Assembly: GCA_934636465.1 (NCBI GenBank)
Contig: CAKUAR010000002.1
Span: 62,001-126,000, forward strand
DNA: 64,000 nt
Reading direction: 5' to 3'
DNA from: an uncultured Muribaculaceae bacterium
GTDB taxonomy: Bacteria; Bacteroidota; Bacteroidia; Bacteroidales; Muribaculaceae
Under the pieces are notes generated by a model, which saw only the letters and a list, made by a program, of their open reading frames with translations, made no database searches and had not been told where the DNA came from. How positions within the stretch are numbered: position 1 is the first letter of the stretch; every line of letters starts with the position of its first letter. Shown here piece by piece: positions 1 through 8,939 of this stretch. The position numbers and the translations under genes are program-made.

Positions 1-300
1 GCCTATTTGCGGGAATTCTTTAGCCAGGGCTATTATGCGGTCAGTAAAAAAGCCGTTGGTCGATATGACGATGCGGTCGCTTTTTTTGTAGAGCTCGCGC
101 ACTATGTCGTTGAGGTCGGTACGAATGAACGGTTCACCTCCAGTGATGTTGGTGAAGTACATCTTCGGCAGTTTCTTTATGGTGTCGAGAGAGATTTCCT
201 CCTCTGGCCTTGATGGGGCTTTGTAGCGGTTGCACATTGTGCAGCGCGCATTGCATCGGTAGGTCACAATCACGGTGCCATTTAACTTTTTTTCTGCCAT
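1..300 (-). CDS. Radical SAM protein, N-terminal part (truncated by window edge)
   Basis: One hundred codons are visible from an ATG at 298-300 to the window edge with no stop. The N-terminus reads MAEKKLNGTVIVTYRCNARC, and the cluster CNARCTMC gives the CX3CX2C motif that binds the [4Fe-4S] cluster of radical SAM enzymes; an ITGGEPF stretch about 40 residues later is the usual SAM-binding GGEP motif. Radical SAM/SPASM proteins modify peptides or small molecules, but the C-terminal part that would say which is outside the window. It lies 87 nt downstream of the two glycosyltransferase genes on the same strand and may be co-transcribed with them. Confidence 0.85.
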   Translation of the reverse strand, partial: MAEKKLNGTVIVTYRCNARCTMCNRYKAPSRPEEEISLDTIKKLPKMYFTNITGGEPFIRTDLNDIVRELYKKSDRIVISTNGFFTDRIIALAKEFPQIG

Positions 301-387
301 GATAACTATATAGTAATTACTTTAATCCGATTTTTTGTCGGTTGCCGCTCATTAGTGTAGTGAAGGCGGTGCAAGCCGATTTTATAA

Positions 388-1590
388 TCAAAAGTACAGA
401 ATATATTGTTTTGCTGCAACACTCCAGCTGTATTCTTTGGTGATGAACTCACGCGCCTTTGCTTTTTCCTCGTCATATTTGGCGTTGTCATTGAGCAGGG
501 TGCTGAGGTCGGCGTCAAACGTCTGGGTTATGGGAATGATGCCATTTCCGTTGCCCGACTTCATAAATGGCAGTGAGTTTAATATGTTGCTGCATACAAA
601 TATAGGCCGGCTTGCCGACAGTGACTCCAGCATTACCAAGCTAAATGCCTCTGATTTTGAGTTGAATATGCTGACGCGCGATGCTGCATAGAGTGCGTTT
701 AGTTCTGCCCCTGGAGCAACTTCACCGGCATAAACCACTTGACTGGTTATGTCGTTTTGTGCGGCGAAATTGTCTATTTGTTGCTTGTAGGCAGCATCTA
801 TCACTCCACCGGCATACATATATGCAGTGTCGGGTTGTGACTTTAACGTGGGGAGCAGCAATTTGAGGCTTCCGAGCTGGTTTTTGCGGTCGCACACAGA
901 GCCGACTTGAAACACCACCTTTTTGCCAGCCAAGTTATTGGCGGCTATGAATGAGGCTATGCTTTGTGGGGTGGGTGCTTGCTCGTTATACACGCTGGTG
1001 TTTACGCCGTTTATCACCTTGTGCACCTTGCCGGGGACTACTCCAATTTTGTCAATCATCATAGCCTTTGCGCCGTCGTTGAGCACAAACACATGGTCGG
1101 CATGCCTCACGCAATACACTTCTTGAAAATAGCGTTTTTTGACGGTGTCGCAAATCTCATTCCAGTTGCCGAACCACACATGGCTGTGCACGGTGTAGGC
1201 TATGTTCACCCTGCTGCGCAATGCCGCAGGGGTCAATTTCAGGAAAAAGAAAAGATTATATTGGTTGTGGAAATGCAGCACTATTTTGCTGTCGGTGCAA
1301 CGTTTGATTATGCAGTGAAGCTTGAACGTCAGTGAAATGGAATAGAGCACGCGCTTCAACTTGTGGACTATGCCAAGGGTGGTGTCGGTGGTGTTGAAGA
1401 GCTGTGGCATATACACTTCAGTGATAGGCAAACTGGTGGCAGCGCGCTTGGAGTCTTTTATATCAACAATGGTAGCGTCGTAGCCGAGGCTCAGCAGCGA
1501 GGAGGTTAGCTCCTCGACCACAATCTCGGTTGCTGCGCCAATCTTTGCCGGTATGCTGGTGTAGCCAGTTCCTATTTCAAATATCTTCAT
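388..1590 (-). CDS. Glycosyltransferase, GT4-like
   Basis: This 400-residue protein begins MKIFEIGTGYTSIPAKIGAA, the N-terminal nucleotide-binding opening of GT-B fold family 4 enzymes. The C-terminal half has the donor-binding region (KVVFQVGSVCDRKNQLGSL) and an E-x7-E-like segment around NSKSEAFSLVMLESLSASRP, which in GT4 enzymes holds the sugar nucleotide. It should transfer a sugar to a growing cytoplasmic glycan on the inner membrane. The start overlaps the end of the upstream GT gene by 14 nt, indicating translational coupling. The acceptor and sugar cannot be read from sequence. Confidence 0.85.
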   Translation of the reverse strand: MKIFEIGTGYTSIPAKIGAATEIVVEELTSSLLSLGYDATIVDIKDSKRAATSLPITEVYMPQLFNTTDTTLGIVHKLKRVLYSISLTFKLHCIIKRCTDSKIVLHFHNQYNLFFFLKLTPAALRSRVNIAYTVHSHVWFGNWNEICDTVKKRYFQEVYCVRHADHVFVLNDGAKAMMIDKIGVVPGKVHKVINGVNTSVYNEQAPTPQSIASFIAANNLAGKKVVFQVGSVCDRKNQLGSLKLLLPTLKSQPDTAYMYAGGVIDAAYKQQIDNFAAQNDITSQVVYAGEVAPGAELNALYAASRVSIFNSKSEAFSLVMLESLSASRPIFVCSNILNSLPFMKSGNGNGIIPITQTFDADLSTLLNDNAKYDEEKAKAREFITKEYSWSVAAKQYILYF

Positions 1591-2803
1591 GAGATGCTAT
1601 CGTTTCATTAAAAATGTCCATTAACTTTTTGTAATGGATTTCCGGAGAGAAATTTGACAGTGCAAAGTTACGAGAAGCTACTGACATTTGCTGATAAGTT
1701 TCAGCATTAATTGCGTTTGCCTTAATGATGCAGCGCTTCAACTCCTCCACGTTGCCCATCTCAAAGAGGAAACCAGTGTCGGGTGTCACAATCTCCGGTA
1801 TTCCACCAGTGATGGAGCCTATCACTGGTTTGCCATGAGAATATGCTTCGATTATTGTGAGCGGATTGTTGTCCTCACACTCCGAGGGCACTATGACAAA
1901 AGACGCATGGCGCACCTGCTCAAACAGTTCTTCTCCTTTCTTGAAGCCAAGAAAGGCCACGTTTGCGGGGGCTTGCCGCTCGAGCGACTCTCTCAAGGGG
2001 CCGTCGCCAACCACACGGAGCTTTATGCCGGGCAAATCACGCATGGCACTGATAAGCGCGGCTATGCCTTTTTCTGCCGTTATGCGACCATAAAACAGCA
2101 TGTAGCCGTCGTGGGTGTGACATGGGGAGATTTCTCTCATGCCAGGCATGAAATTGTGAAGAATGGTACCTTTGTCTCTGAAATAGCTGTGACGCTCGGC
2201 ATGGAAGTCTTGAAAACGCTTGCTGACAAAGATGTAGCGGTCGATGTAGCGATTATAGTCAAACAGCTTCTCTTTTTGAAACATTTCAAAAGCACACACC
2301 CAGCTGTTGATGAAATTGTCTTGATAACACTTGAACAAGCCGCATGGCAGTCCGCCGAAATTCAAGCAGTTTTTGCATTTGCTGCCGCGAGTGTTAAACA
2401 GCGATGATGGGCACACGAAGCGAGTGTCGTGCATGGTGATGACGACAGGTATGTTGTGGCGGTGCAGCACCGGCAGTATCGACATGGAAATGCCGTTGAA
2501 AATGTTGTGCAAATGGGCAATTTCGGGCTTTTCTTGATTTATGAGTTGCTCGATTTTTCTTTCAGAGTCTTTGTTCCAGAAAAATGTGCCCATGTTCTTG
2601 ATCTTTTCCACGGTGCTCTGGTCGCGAAGTTCCGGCGCATGAGTGAAATATTTTGCAAACGCCGATTTTGTGTTTTTGGGATTGTCGGTGCAAAACGTGC
2701 ACACGTCATTGCCCATCTCCTCCAGCAGTCTTATCGTGTTGAAAAAAACGGTGTCAACTCCTCCTTTGAGGTAGTGGTATTTATTGATTTCAAGTACTTT
2801 CAT
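1577..2803 (-). CDS. Glycosyltransferase, GT4-like
   Basis: A GT-B fold glycosyltransferase of about 408 residues. The start chosen is the ATG at 2801-2803 (MKVLEINKYHYLKGG), because the KGGVDT motif sits at the usual position for GT4 proteins; an in-frame start 51 nt upstream gives an unlikely extension. The C-terminal domain shows FYGRITAEKGIAALISAM and the donor-site segment PSECEDNNPLTIIEAYSHGK with the conserved acidic pair. A Cys-rich insertion (CKNCLNFGGLPC) in the N-terminal half is seen in some capsule/LPS GT4 enzymes. First gene of the minus-strand GT-GT-radical SAM cluster. Confidence 0.86.
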   Translation of the reverse strand: MKVLEINKYHYLKGGVDTVFFNTIRLLEEMGNDVCTFCTDNPKNTKSAFAKYFTHAPELRDQSTVEKIKNMGTFFWNKDSERKIEQLINQEKPEIAHLHNIFNGISMSILPVLHRHNIPVVITMHDTRFVCPSSLFNTRGSKCKNCLNFGGLPCGLFKCYQDNFINSWVCAFEMFQKEKLFDYNRYIDRYIFVSKRFQDFHAERHSYFRDKGTILHNFMPGMREISPCHTHDGYMLFYGRITAEKGIAALISAMRDLPGIKLRVVGDGPLRESLERQAPANVAFLGFKKGEELFEQVRHASFVIVPSECEDNNPLTIIEAYSHGKPVIGSITGGIPEIVTPDTGFLFEMGNVEELKRCIIKANAINAETYQQMSVASRNFALSNFSPEIHYKKLMDIFNETIASHEDI

Positions 2804-3015
2804 TAAAATGTATGCGGAATGTTTTGCTGTTGTGCCAATTCCGTTTTGTGTCATGCAATCAGCACTGACATGCTCAGAAAACGTTTCTTAACACTATAAC
2901 GCAAAACAGGTCACGTTTATTATTCTGCAAAAGGGCAAAAATCTGCGTGCTTTTGTGTGGATTGTTGGCTATCTTTGCAAGTGGTATTTCATTTTAGCAA
3001 AAATAAACTGATTTG

Positions 3016-3594
3016 ATGCAGAAAGTGATTGTGATTGACGCTTGCATGCGCGACGAGGCATCGCGCACAAGACGCATTTTGATGCCGTTGGTGGCAGAGC
3101 TTGGCAAACGCTATGAGATTGAGACTATAAGGCTCGACGGCGAGGACTATTCTGCCGTGGGGCGCAAGGTGCTTGCAGAGCGTGGCAATGGATATGTTCC
3201 GGCTGAAATTGTGGCTACGGCAAAGAAGATTGCCGCTGCCGACCGCATCGTGATTGCCGCTCCGTTTTGGGACATGAGTTATCCGGCAATTTTGAAGGTG
3301 TTTGTTGAGAATATGTCGCTGTTTAACATCACGTTTCGTGACAATGGGACTTATTTTGAGGGGTTGTGCAAGTGCCAACGGTTGCTTTATGTGACGACGC
3401 GCGGCATGAACGTGTCAACTGACTCGCCACTTGACGGCGCCACGCCATATATTCGCGCAATAAGTGCGCTGTGGGGGCTTGGCGAGGTGAGTGTGGTTGC
3501 CGCTCAAAACTTGGACTACGGCACAGATGAGGAGATTGAGGACAAGATAGCCACAGCCGTTGCGCAGGGACTTGAAATCTGCCGTGAGTTTTAA
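3016..3594 (+). CDS. Flavodoxin-fold NAD(P)H oxidoreductase (azoreductase-like)
   Basis: A 192-residue protein of the Flavodoxin_2/AzoR type, which uses FMN and NAD(P)H to reduce quinones or azo compounds in the cytoplasm. The sequence shows the N-terminal MQKVIVIDACMRDEASRTRR phosphate-binding region, then APFWDMSYPAILKVFVENM, the segment that packs on the flavin, and a late TTRGMN turn. I prefer the ATG at 3016 to the TTG directly before it. A TATCTTTG box at 2970-2977 resembles a Bacteroidales -7 element, but no TTTG lies at the proper distance upstream (one at 2952 is only 14 nt away). Confidence 0.8.
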   Translation: MQKVIVIDACMRDEASRTRRILMPLVAELGKRYEIETIRLDGEDYSAVGRKVLAERGNGYVPAEIVATAKKIAAADRIVIAAPFWDMSYPAILKVFVENMSLFNITFRDNGTYFEGLCKCQRLLYVTTRGMNVSTDSPLDGATPYIRAISALWGLGEVSVVAAQNLDYGTDEEIEDKIATAVAQGLEICREF

Positions 3595-3679
3595 CTGCAA
3601 TTTAACATGCGGCACGAGCTGCGACATGAGTATTCGACATGTATTTGAGCCATAATAAACAAAGGAAAGGAGAAATCTT

Positions 3680-4096
3680 ATGAAAAAGACATTATTGTTG
3701 ATGATTATTTGTCTGCTGGCTATCGTGGCAAATGCCCAGCCGGTGGAAAACGCGCCTATGGTGAAGGTGTATTGCACGGTAACTTGCAGTGAGTATAACT
3801 TGCTTAAAAGCGATGTGAATGTGAAGGTGGATTTCGGCATCGCTCCAGACGCTGTGGGCGCATGGGGGTGGATTTACAACCGCCAGACAAACAAGAAAAT
3901 GTCATTCGCTTCGACAATGAGTGTGCTTAACTTCATGGCCAAACGTGGCTGGAAGTATAAAGGCAAGGTCAAGGAAATGAAACAAGGTGTTGATGGCAAG
4001 GTGTTTCCGCAAGATTATTATCTGTTGGAGAAGGAACTGCCGGCAGATTACTCGCCGCTTGATGTGGTGGGCGACATTTACTATCGTGTGGAGTGA
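3680..4096 (+). CDS. Small secreted protein of unknown function
   Basis: A 138-residue protein with a clean type I signal peptide (MKKTLLLMIICLLAIVANAQ), so the mature protein of about 118 residues should be periplasmic or surface-exposed. A strong AAGGAAAGGAG-like ribosome binding stretch precedes the ATG. The mature part has a VDFG turn, a WGWIYN segment and a KRGWKYKGKVKEM stretch. I do not recognise a family. It is followed by a strong terminator-like hairpin. Confidence 0.72.
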   Translation: MKKTLLLMIICLLAIVANAQPVENAPMVKVYCTVTCSEYNLLKSDVNVKVDFGIAPDAVGAWGWIYNRQTNKKMSFASTMSVLNFMAKRGWKYKGKVKEMKQGVDGKVFPQDYYLLEKELPADYSPLDVVGDIYYRVE

Positions 4097-4134
4097 AGAT
4101 GTGCCGCAAGGTCAGCTTTGCGCATAAAAATAAG

Positions 4135-4190
4135 GCAGAGGTCTGGAGCCAGTGAAAAAAGACTCGCAGACCTCTGCTCTTTTATTTTAT
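4135..4190. terminator. Bidirectional intrinsic terminator
   Basis: A perfect 11-bp inverted repeat, GCAGAGGTCTG (4135-4145) and CAGACCTCTGC (4167-4177), with a 21-nt loop is followed by a T-rich stretch. An A-rich stretch lies on the left side, so it can serve both the plus-strand secreted-protein gene and the convergent pepT gene. Confidence 0.85.
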
Positions 4191-4228
4191 GAGACGCGCG
4201 TTGATTGGCGTGTTAGCTCCCCCCGGCG

Positions 4229-5443
4229 TTACTCAGCCACGATTTTGCAGATTTCAATGATTACCTGCATGGCTTTCTGCATTGATGGAATTGGCACGAA
4301 CTCGTAGCGGCCGTGCATGTTCATGCCACCTGCGAATATGTTTGGGCAAGGCAGACCTTTGAATGAAAGCTGTGCGCCGTCGGTGCCACCTCTGATGGGT
4401 TGCACGATGGGCTTGACGTCGGCGTTTTTCATGGCTTTTTCCGCCACTTCCACAATGTGCATCACTGGCTCAATCTTTTCGCGCATGTTGTAGTATTGAT
4501 TCTTGATTTCGGCGGTGGCGCAACCAGGGAACTCACAGTTGATTTTGTGGCACAGGTGCTCGATTTCGCGTTTGCGGCTCTCGAAGCGTGCGCGGTCGTG
4601 GTCGCGAATGATGTAGGTGAGAACGGTTTTTTCCACAGAGCCCTCGAATGAAATCAGGTGATAGAAGCCCTCATAGCCCTCGGTGTGTTCCGGAGTTTCC
4701 CAGCGTGGCAGCATTATGGCAAATTGGTTGGCAACGCGAATGGAGTTGAGCATCTTGTGCTTGGCTGCTCCTGGGTGTACGTTAAGCCCCTTGAATGTTA
4801 TTTTTGCTGAGGCGGCATTGAAGTTCTCGTATTCCAGCTCGCCCACAGCACCACCGTCCATAGTGTAGGCCCAGTCGGCACCAAATTGCTTCACGTCGAA
4901 GTGATGCGCGCCCATGCCTATTTCCTCGTCGGGATTGAAGGCTATGCGAATGTCGCCGTGTCTCACTTCTGGGTGCTCAATGAAGTATTCCACAGCCGAG
5001 ATGATTTCGGCTATTCCAGCTTTGTCGTCAGCGCCGAGAAGGGTCGTTCCGTCGGTCACAATCAGTTGCTGGCCAATATAGTCATTCAGTTCAGGGAATT
5101 GTTCTGGGTCGAGAACTATGCCTTTTGCTTTGTTGAGCACAATCTTGCCGCCCTCGTAGTCCACGATGCTTGGCTTAACGTTCTGGCCGCTCATGTCGGG
5201 GCTTGTGTCAAGGTGGGAGATAAAGCCTATGGTTGGCACTTTTTTGTCGGTGTTCGATGGCAATGTAGCCATCAGATAGCCGTTCTCGTCGAGGGTGATG
5301 TCGCTCAACCCCATGCTTTTCAATTCTTTTTTGAGCTGTTGGGCAAAAATCATTTGTCCCGGAGTTGAAGGTGTCAGGTTTGTCTGCTCGTCGCTCTGAG
5401 TGTCATATTTGACATACTGAAGGAATCTGTCAACTAATTTCAT
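4229..5443 (-). CDS. pepT: Peptidase T (tripeptide aminopeptidase)
   Basis: A 404-residue M20-family metallopeptidase that removes N-terminal residues from tripeptides in the cytoplasm. Metal-binding and catalytic motifs are all visible: the early [11 protein letters not shown] (H and D), the [16 protein letters not shown] block with the bridging Asp, [14 protein letters not shown] with the Glu-Glu pair, DGG after YTM, and the C-terminal [11 protein letters not shown] with the last metal His. Length matches the family. I chose the ATG at 5441-5443 ([19 protein letters not shown]), which matches the family N-terminus; the longer in-frame ORF would add 22 unlikely residues. Confidence 0.95.
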   Translation of the reverse strand: MKLVDRFLQYVKYDTQSDEQTNLTPSTPGQMIFAQQLKKELKSMGLSDITLDENGYLMATLPSNTDKKVPTIGFISHLDTSPDMSGQNVKPSIVDYEGGKIVLNKAKGIVLDPEQFPELNDYIGQQLIVTDGTTLLGADDKAGIAEIISAVEYFIEHPEVRHGDIRIAFNPDEEIGMGAHHFDVKQFGADWAYTMDGGAVGELEYENFNAASAKITFKGLNVHPGAAKHKMLNSIRVANQFAIMLPRWETPEHTEGYEGFYHLISFEGSVEKTVLTYIIRDHDRARFESRKREIEHLCHKINCEFPGCATAEIKNQYYNMREKIEPVMHIVEVAEKAMKNADVKPIVQPIRGGTDGAQLSFKGLPCPNIFAGGMNMHGRYEFVPIPSMQKAMQVIIEICKIVAE

Positions 5444-5566
5444 AATCGATATGGTTTTTAATATCCGGCTTTTTTCAAAGCTAAGGATTGTTTTGTCACA
5501 CTTTATCAATAAGCAAAGTTAATAATAAATTTTGTAAATTTGTGCCACAAAAATGTCAGTTGTTTT

Positions 5567-6415
5567 ATGCCGGCACGCAAAAGAAGAAACAGTTTGTCGT
5601 TCAGCGACTTGAAGAGGGCTGGCATCGTGGTGCTATGGGCTGCGATGGTGGTTGGCGTACTTTTTCTGGTGATTAGGCATCTGGCGGTGGGCGAAATCGA
5701 TATGCGTGAGCAGCGCGCCTCGGCAGAATATGTGGCGGAGCTGCAGCAGGTTGACTTGCCTGGCGGCATGCCGTGTGAGCGCATAGCTTACAAGGGTTTT
5801 ACCGTGTATTTCAATCCCAGGCTGCACATTCCAATCTGTGTGGTCTATGAGCTGACTGCAAGTGAGACTGAGGGAACGGTGCCGCGCTTCGGCAGCTTTG
5901 AGCGAGACTCGGCGGTGGCTGGCTGCGCCAACCCCTGGGACTACACCTTGAGTGGTTATGACCGTGGCCACATGATTCCGGCTGGCGATTTGAAATGGGA
6001 TTCGCTGGCAATGCGCGAGTCGTTCAAGATGACCAACGTGTGTCCGCAGGTCAGGTCGCTCAACAGCGGTGGCTGGACCAAAATAGAGGAGAAAATCAGA
6101 GAATGGGCCGCTCGCGACAGTGCGCTGATTGTGGTCACCGGACCGGTAATCACGCGCGGCATGCCGACGATAGGTGCATCGCATGTGGCTGTGCCAACGG
6201 CGTTCTTCAAGGTAGTGCTGTTGCCGTTCACCACGCCCATGCGAGCCATAGGGTTCATTTATCCCAACAAATCGGCAAACGGCCCGCTAAAGCGATATGC
6301 CGTGAGCGTAGATGAGGTGGAGCGCCGCACTGGTATCGACTTTTTTTCGGCTTTGCCCGATGACATTGAAAATAAAACAGAGAGTCAGCTCAACCTTGAC
6401 GTGTGGACACATTGA
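5567..6415 (+). CDS. NUC-type DNA/RNA non-specific endonuclease, membrane-anchored
   Basis: A 282-residue beta-beta-alpha-metal nuclease (PF01223 type). The motif DRGHMIPAGD with His135 as the likely general base and NSGGW-type metal-binding Asn (SLNSGGW) are present. A single hydrophobic segment (about residues 19-37, AGIVVLWAAMVVGVLFLVI) after a positively charged start suggests an uncleaved inner-membrane anchor with the nuclease outside. The start is the ATG at 5567; a TAAATTTG box at 5535-5542 is a possible -7 promoter element. The gene just downstream is a paralogue. Confidence 0.88.
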   Translation: MPARKRRNSLSFSDLKRAGIVVLWAAMVVGVLFLVIRHLAVGEIDMREQRASAEYVAELQQVDLPGGMPCERIAYKGFTVYFNPRLHIPICVVYELTASETEGTVPRFGSFERDSAVAGCANPWDYTLSGYDRGHMIPAGDLKWDSLAMRESFKMTNVCPQVRSLNSGGWTKIEEKIREWAARDSALIVVTGPVITRGMPTIGASHVAVPTAFFKVVLLPFTTPMRAIGFIYPNKSANGPLKRYAVSVDEVERRTGIDFFSALPDDIENKTESQLNLDVWTH

Positions 6416-6430
6416 GGCGGCTGAAACACA

Positions 6431-7264
6431 ATGAGAAAGCATTTTATGAAAAAAATAAGAAAAGGTTGTTTGGCTTGCGTCGTTACCTTTTTGGCGATTT
6501 GCATGGCTTTTGCTGGTTGCACCGGACGCACCAGCGCTGCCACTGCCAACGAGCCGTCGGAAGTGCTACTGAAGGTGGTGCTGCCCGGCGATGTGGCCAA
6601 CGAGCATATCACATATAGTGCCATTTCAGTTGATTTCAACGACGAGAGGCGCATACCCAACTGCGTGGCCTACAATCTCACGCAGCAAATGGTGATGATG
6701 GCCGACGCCCCCGATGCTGAAAAACGCAAAAACTATAAGTTCAACAAAGATAAAAACGTGGCGGCGTGCCCCGACTGGTGGGAGTATAAGAACAGCGGCT
6801 ACGACCGTGGGCACATGGCTCCCGCCGACGACATGAAATGGAGTCGTGAGGCTATGACAGAATGTTTCTACATGACCAATATGTGTCCGCAGAACAATTC
6901 GCTCAACAGTGGTGCCTGGCGCTCGCTGGAGCAGAAGGTGCACCGCTGGGCGGCAAGATATGGCGAACTGCTCGTGTTCACAGGGCCTATAGTGCACTCC
7001 ACGCACAAAACCATAGGACCGGAGCACGACATTGTGGTGCCACAAGGCTTTTTCAAGGTGATATATGCCCCGAAGCAGCAACGTGCCATAGCGTTTGTCT
7101 ATGACAACGTGCAGGCCAAGGGAGGGCTGCGCCGTCACGCCGTGAGTGTTGACGATGTGGAGCGGCTCACAGGCATTGACTTTCTGTCGGCTTTGCCCGA
7201 CGATGTGGAGCAGAGCGTGGAGGCAAACAATGATGGGGCTTCATGGCTCGAAAACGGCAAATAA
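6431..7264 (+). CDS. NUC-type DNA/RNA non-specific endonuclease, probable lipoprotein
   Basis: A 277-residue paralogue of the preceding gene, 15 nt behind it. It keeps the catalytic DRGHMAPADD block (His128) and the NSLNSGAW metal-binding segment. The N-terminus is different: a hydrophobic stretch ends in AFAGC, a likely lipobox, so this copy is probably a lipoprotein. Translation may start at 6431 or at the ATG at 6446 (MKKIRKG), which gives a more typical signal peptide. The pair probably acts on extracellular or periplasmic nucleic acid; whether for nutrition or protection cannot be told. Confidence 0.88.
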   Translation: MRKHFMKKIRKGCLACVVTFLAICMAFAGCTGRTSAATANEPSEVLLKVVLPGDVANEHITYSAISVDFNDERRIPNCVAYNLTQQMVMMADAPDAEKRKNYKFNKDKNVAACPDWWEYKNSGYDRGHMAPADDMKWSREAMTECFYMTNMCPQNNSLNSGAWRSLEQKVHRWAARYGELLVFTGPIVHSTHKTIGPEHDIVVPQGFFKVIYAPKQQRAIAFVYDNVQAKGGLRRHAVSVDDVERLTGIDFLSALPDDVEQSVEANNDGASWLENGK

Positions 7265-7294
7265 GAAACAACAACAGGAATTTAAGAAGCGATT

Positions 7295-8692
7295 ATGATA
7301 GACAACACTACACTGCAAGACGACACAATAGTGGCAATCAGCACTCCTCATGGAGTGGGTGGCATAGCCGTAATCAGGGTCAGCGGCAAAGATGCCGTGC
7401 GGTTTGTGGGCCGATGCTGGCAAGGCAAGTCCATAGAAGACATGAAAAGCCACACCGCCCATTTCGGGCGCATAGCCGACGCTTCTGGCGAGGTGCTCGA
7501 CGAGGTGGTGCTCACCGTTTTTAAGACTCCTCATTCGTTCACCGGCGAAGATGTGATTGAAATCTCGTGTCATGGCTCTTTGTGGATTCAGCAGCAAATT
7601 GTGAATTTGCTTATCGACGACGGTTGCCGTGCGGCTTCGGGCGGAGAGTTCACGCGCAGGGCGTTTGCCAACGGCAAGCTCGACTTGTCGCAAGCCGAGG
7701 CGGTGGCCGACATCATAGCGTCGTCGTCGCGCGCGTCGCACCGTGTGGCCATGAACCAAATGCGCGGTGTGTTCAGTCAGCGCATAGGCGAGCTCAGGCA
7801 ACAGTTGCTGCAGTTTGTGTCACTGATAGAGCTTGAGCTCGACTTTAGCGAGGAAGACGTCACATTTGCCGACCGCGAAAAGCTGCTGTCGCTTGCCGAC
7901 AAAATACATGGCGTGATCAAGCGTCTGACGGAATCGTATGCCACTGGCAACGTGATTAAGAACGGACTTCCTGTGGCAATAGTGGGGCAAACCAACGCTG
8001 GAAAATCCACAATACTCAACGCCTTGCTGCACGACGACAAGGCTCTCGTGAGCGACATTCAAGGCACTACGCGCGACGTGATAGAGGACACCATAGTGAT
8101 AGGCGGCATTACGTTCCGCTTTATCGACACGGCCGGCATACGTCATTCGAGCGACGCAATAGAGGCAATGGGAATAGAACGCACGTTCCGCAAACTTGAC
8201 CAGGCGCAGATAGTGCTCTGGGTGATTGATGGCACTGAAAAGCCGCAAGATGTGGCGCAGTTTCTTGCCGACAACATTGAACCACATTGTCACGGCAAGC
8301 AGCTCTTGGCAGTGATTAACAAAGCCGATGTTGCCCCGGCTGACAATATAGCCGCCATAACAAAGGTTATTGGTCAACTGAATCACATAGTGATTTCGGC
8401 AAAACGCGAGGCCGACATAGCCATGCTGCAGCAGCGAGTGACAGAAGCCGCTGCCATACCGCAAATTGACGACAATGCTGTGGTGGTGACCAACGCACGC
8501 CATTATGAGGCGCTTGTGCGTGCCGACGAAGCGCTTGCTCGCAGCTTCGCCGGTCTGAAGTCGGGCTTGAGCGGAGACCTCGTGAGCCAAGACATCAGAG
8601 AATGTCTCCATTACCTTGGTGAAATCACCGGCGAAATCAGCAACAACGAAATCCTCGGTGAAATCTTCTCCCACTTCTGTATCGGAAAGTAA
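7295..8692 (+). CDS. mnmE: tRNA uridine-5-carboxymethylaminomethyl modification GTPase MnmE
   Basis: A 465-residue protein of normal length. MnmE works with MnmG to install the cmnm5 group at wobble U34 of certain tRNAs in the cytoplasm. Visible landmarks are the N-terminal tetrahydrofolate-binding domain (DDTIVAISTPHGVGGIAVIR), the G1 motif GQTNAGKST with Lys237, the G3 DTAGIR, the G4 NKAD, and the C-terminal FCIGK with the catalytic Cys. The gene is intact although the mobile island begins directly behind it, so any recombination there leaves the CIGK coding end unchanged. Confidence 0.97.
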   Translation: MIDNTTLQDDTIVAISTPHGVGGIAVIRVSGKDAVRFVGRCWQGKSIEDMKSHTAHFGRIADASGEVLDEVVLTVFKTPHSFTGEDVIEISCHGSLWIQQQIVNLLIDDGCRAASGGEFTRRAFANGKLDLSQAEAVADIIASSSRASHRVAMNQMRGVFSQRIGELRQQLLQFVSLIELELDFSEEDVTFADREKLLSLADKIHGVIKRLTESYATGNVIKNGLPVAIVGQTNAGKSTILNALLHDDKALVSDIQGTTRDVIEDTIVIGGITFRFIDTAGIRHSSDAIEAMGIERTFRKLDQAQIVLWVIDGTEKPQDVAQFLADNIEPHCHGKQLLAVINKADVAPADNIAAITKVIGQLNHIVISAKREADIAMLQQRVTEAAAIPQIDDNAVVVTNARHYEALVRADEALARSFAGLKSGLSGDLVSQDIRECLHYLGEITGEISNNEILGEIFSHFCIGK

Positions 8693-8734
8693 GTGGTGAT
8701 TACCAACGATTAGCATATATCATCAACGATTATT

Positions 8735-8765
8735 AAGGCGTTCATTTTGAGCGCCTTTCTTTTTA
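8735..8765 (+). terminator. Intrinsic terminator behind mnmE
   Basis: AAGGCG (8735-8740) pairs with CGCCTT (8752-8757) across an 11-nt loop and is followed by TCTTTTT. It ends the nuclease-mnmE transcript. Confidence 0.75.
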
Positions 8766-8939
8766 GTCTTATAAGCGATGGTTATCGTTTATAGGGCTTT
8801 TTCAGCTCTTTTTTGTACCGCATTTGTTGCTCGCTTGTTGAAGCCTTGTTTCTCGCCAACAAGGTAGTGTAGATTTGAGACACAGTGAGACGTGGTGAGA
8901 CGCACTGAAACAAAAATGGAGAAATAAACGGAGAAAAGA

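Noticed and set aside
1688..2407. A 239-codon plus-strand frame and similar long frames opposite genes at 964-1335, 7820-8716, 50412-51722
   Set aside because: They lie antisense to well-supported genes (GT4, mnmE, ychF), lack recognisable domains and match the codon structure of the real gene in another frame.
5540..5566. TTG start upstream of the first endonuclease
   Set aside because: The nine extra residues (MCHKNVSCF) overlap the promoter-like TAAATTTG box; the ATG at 5567 is better.
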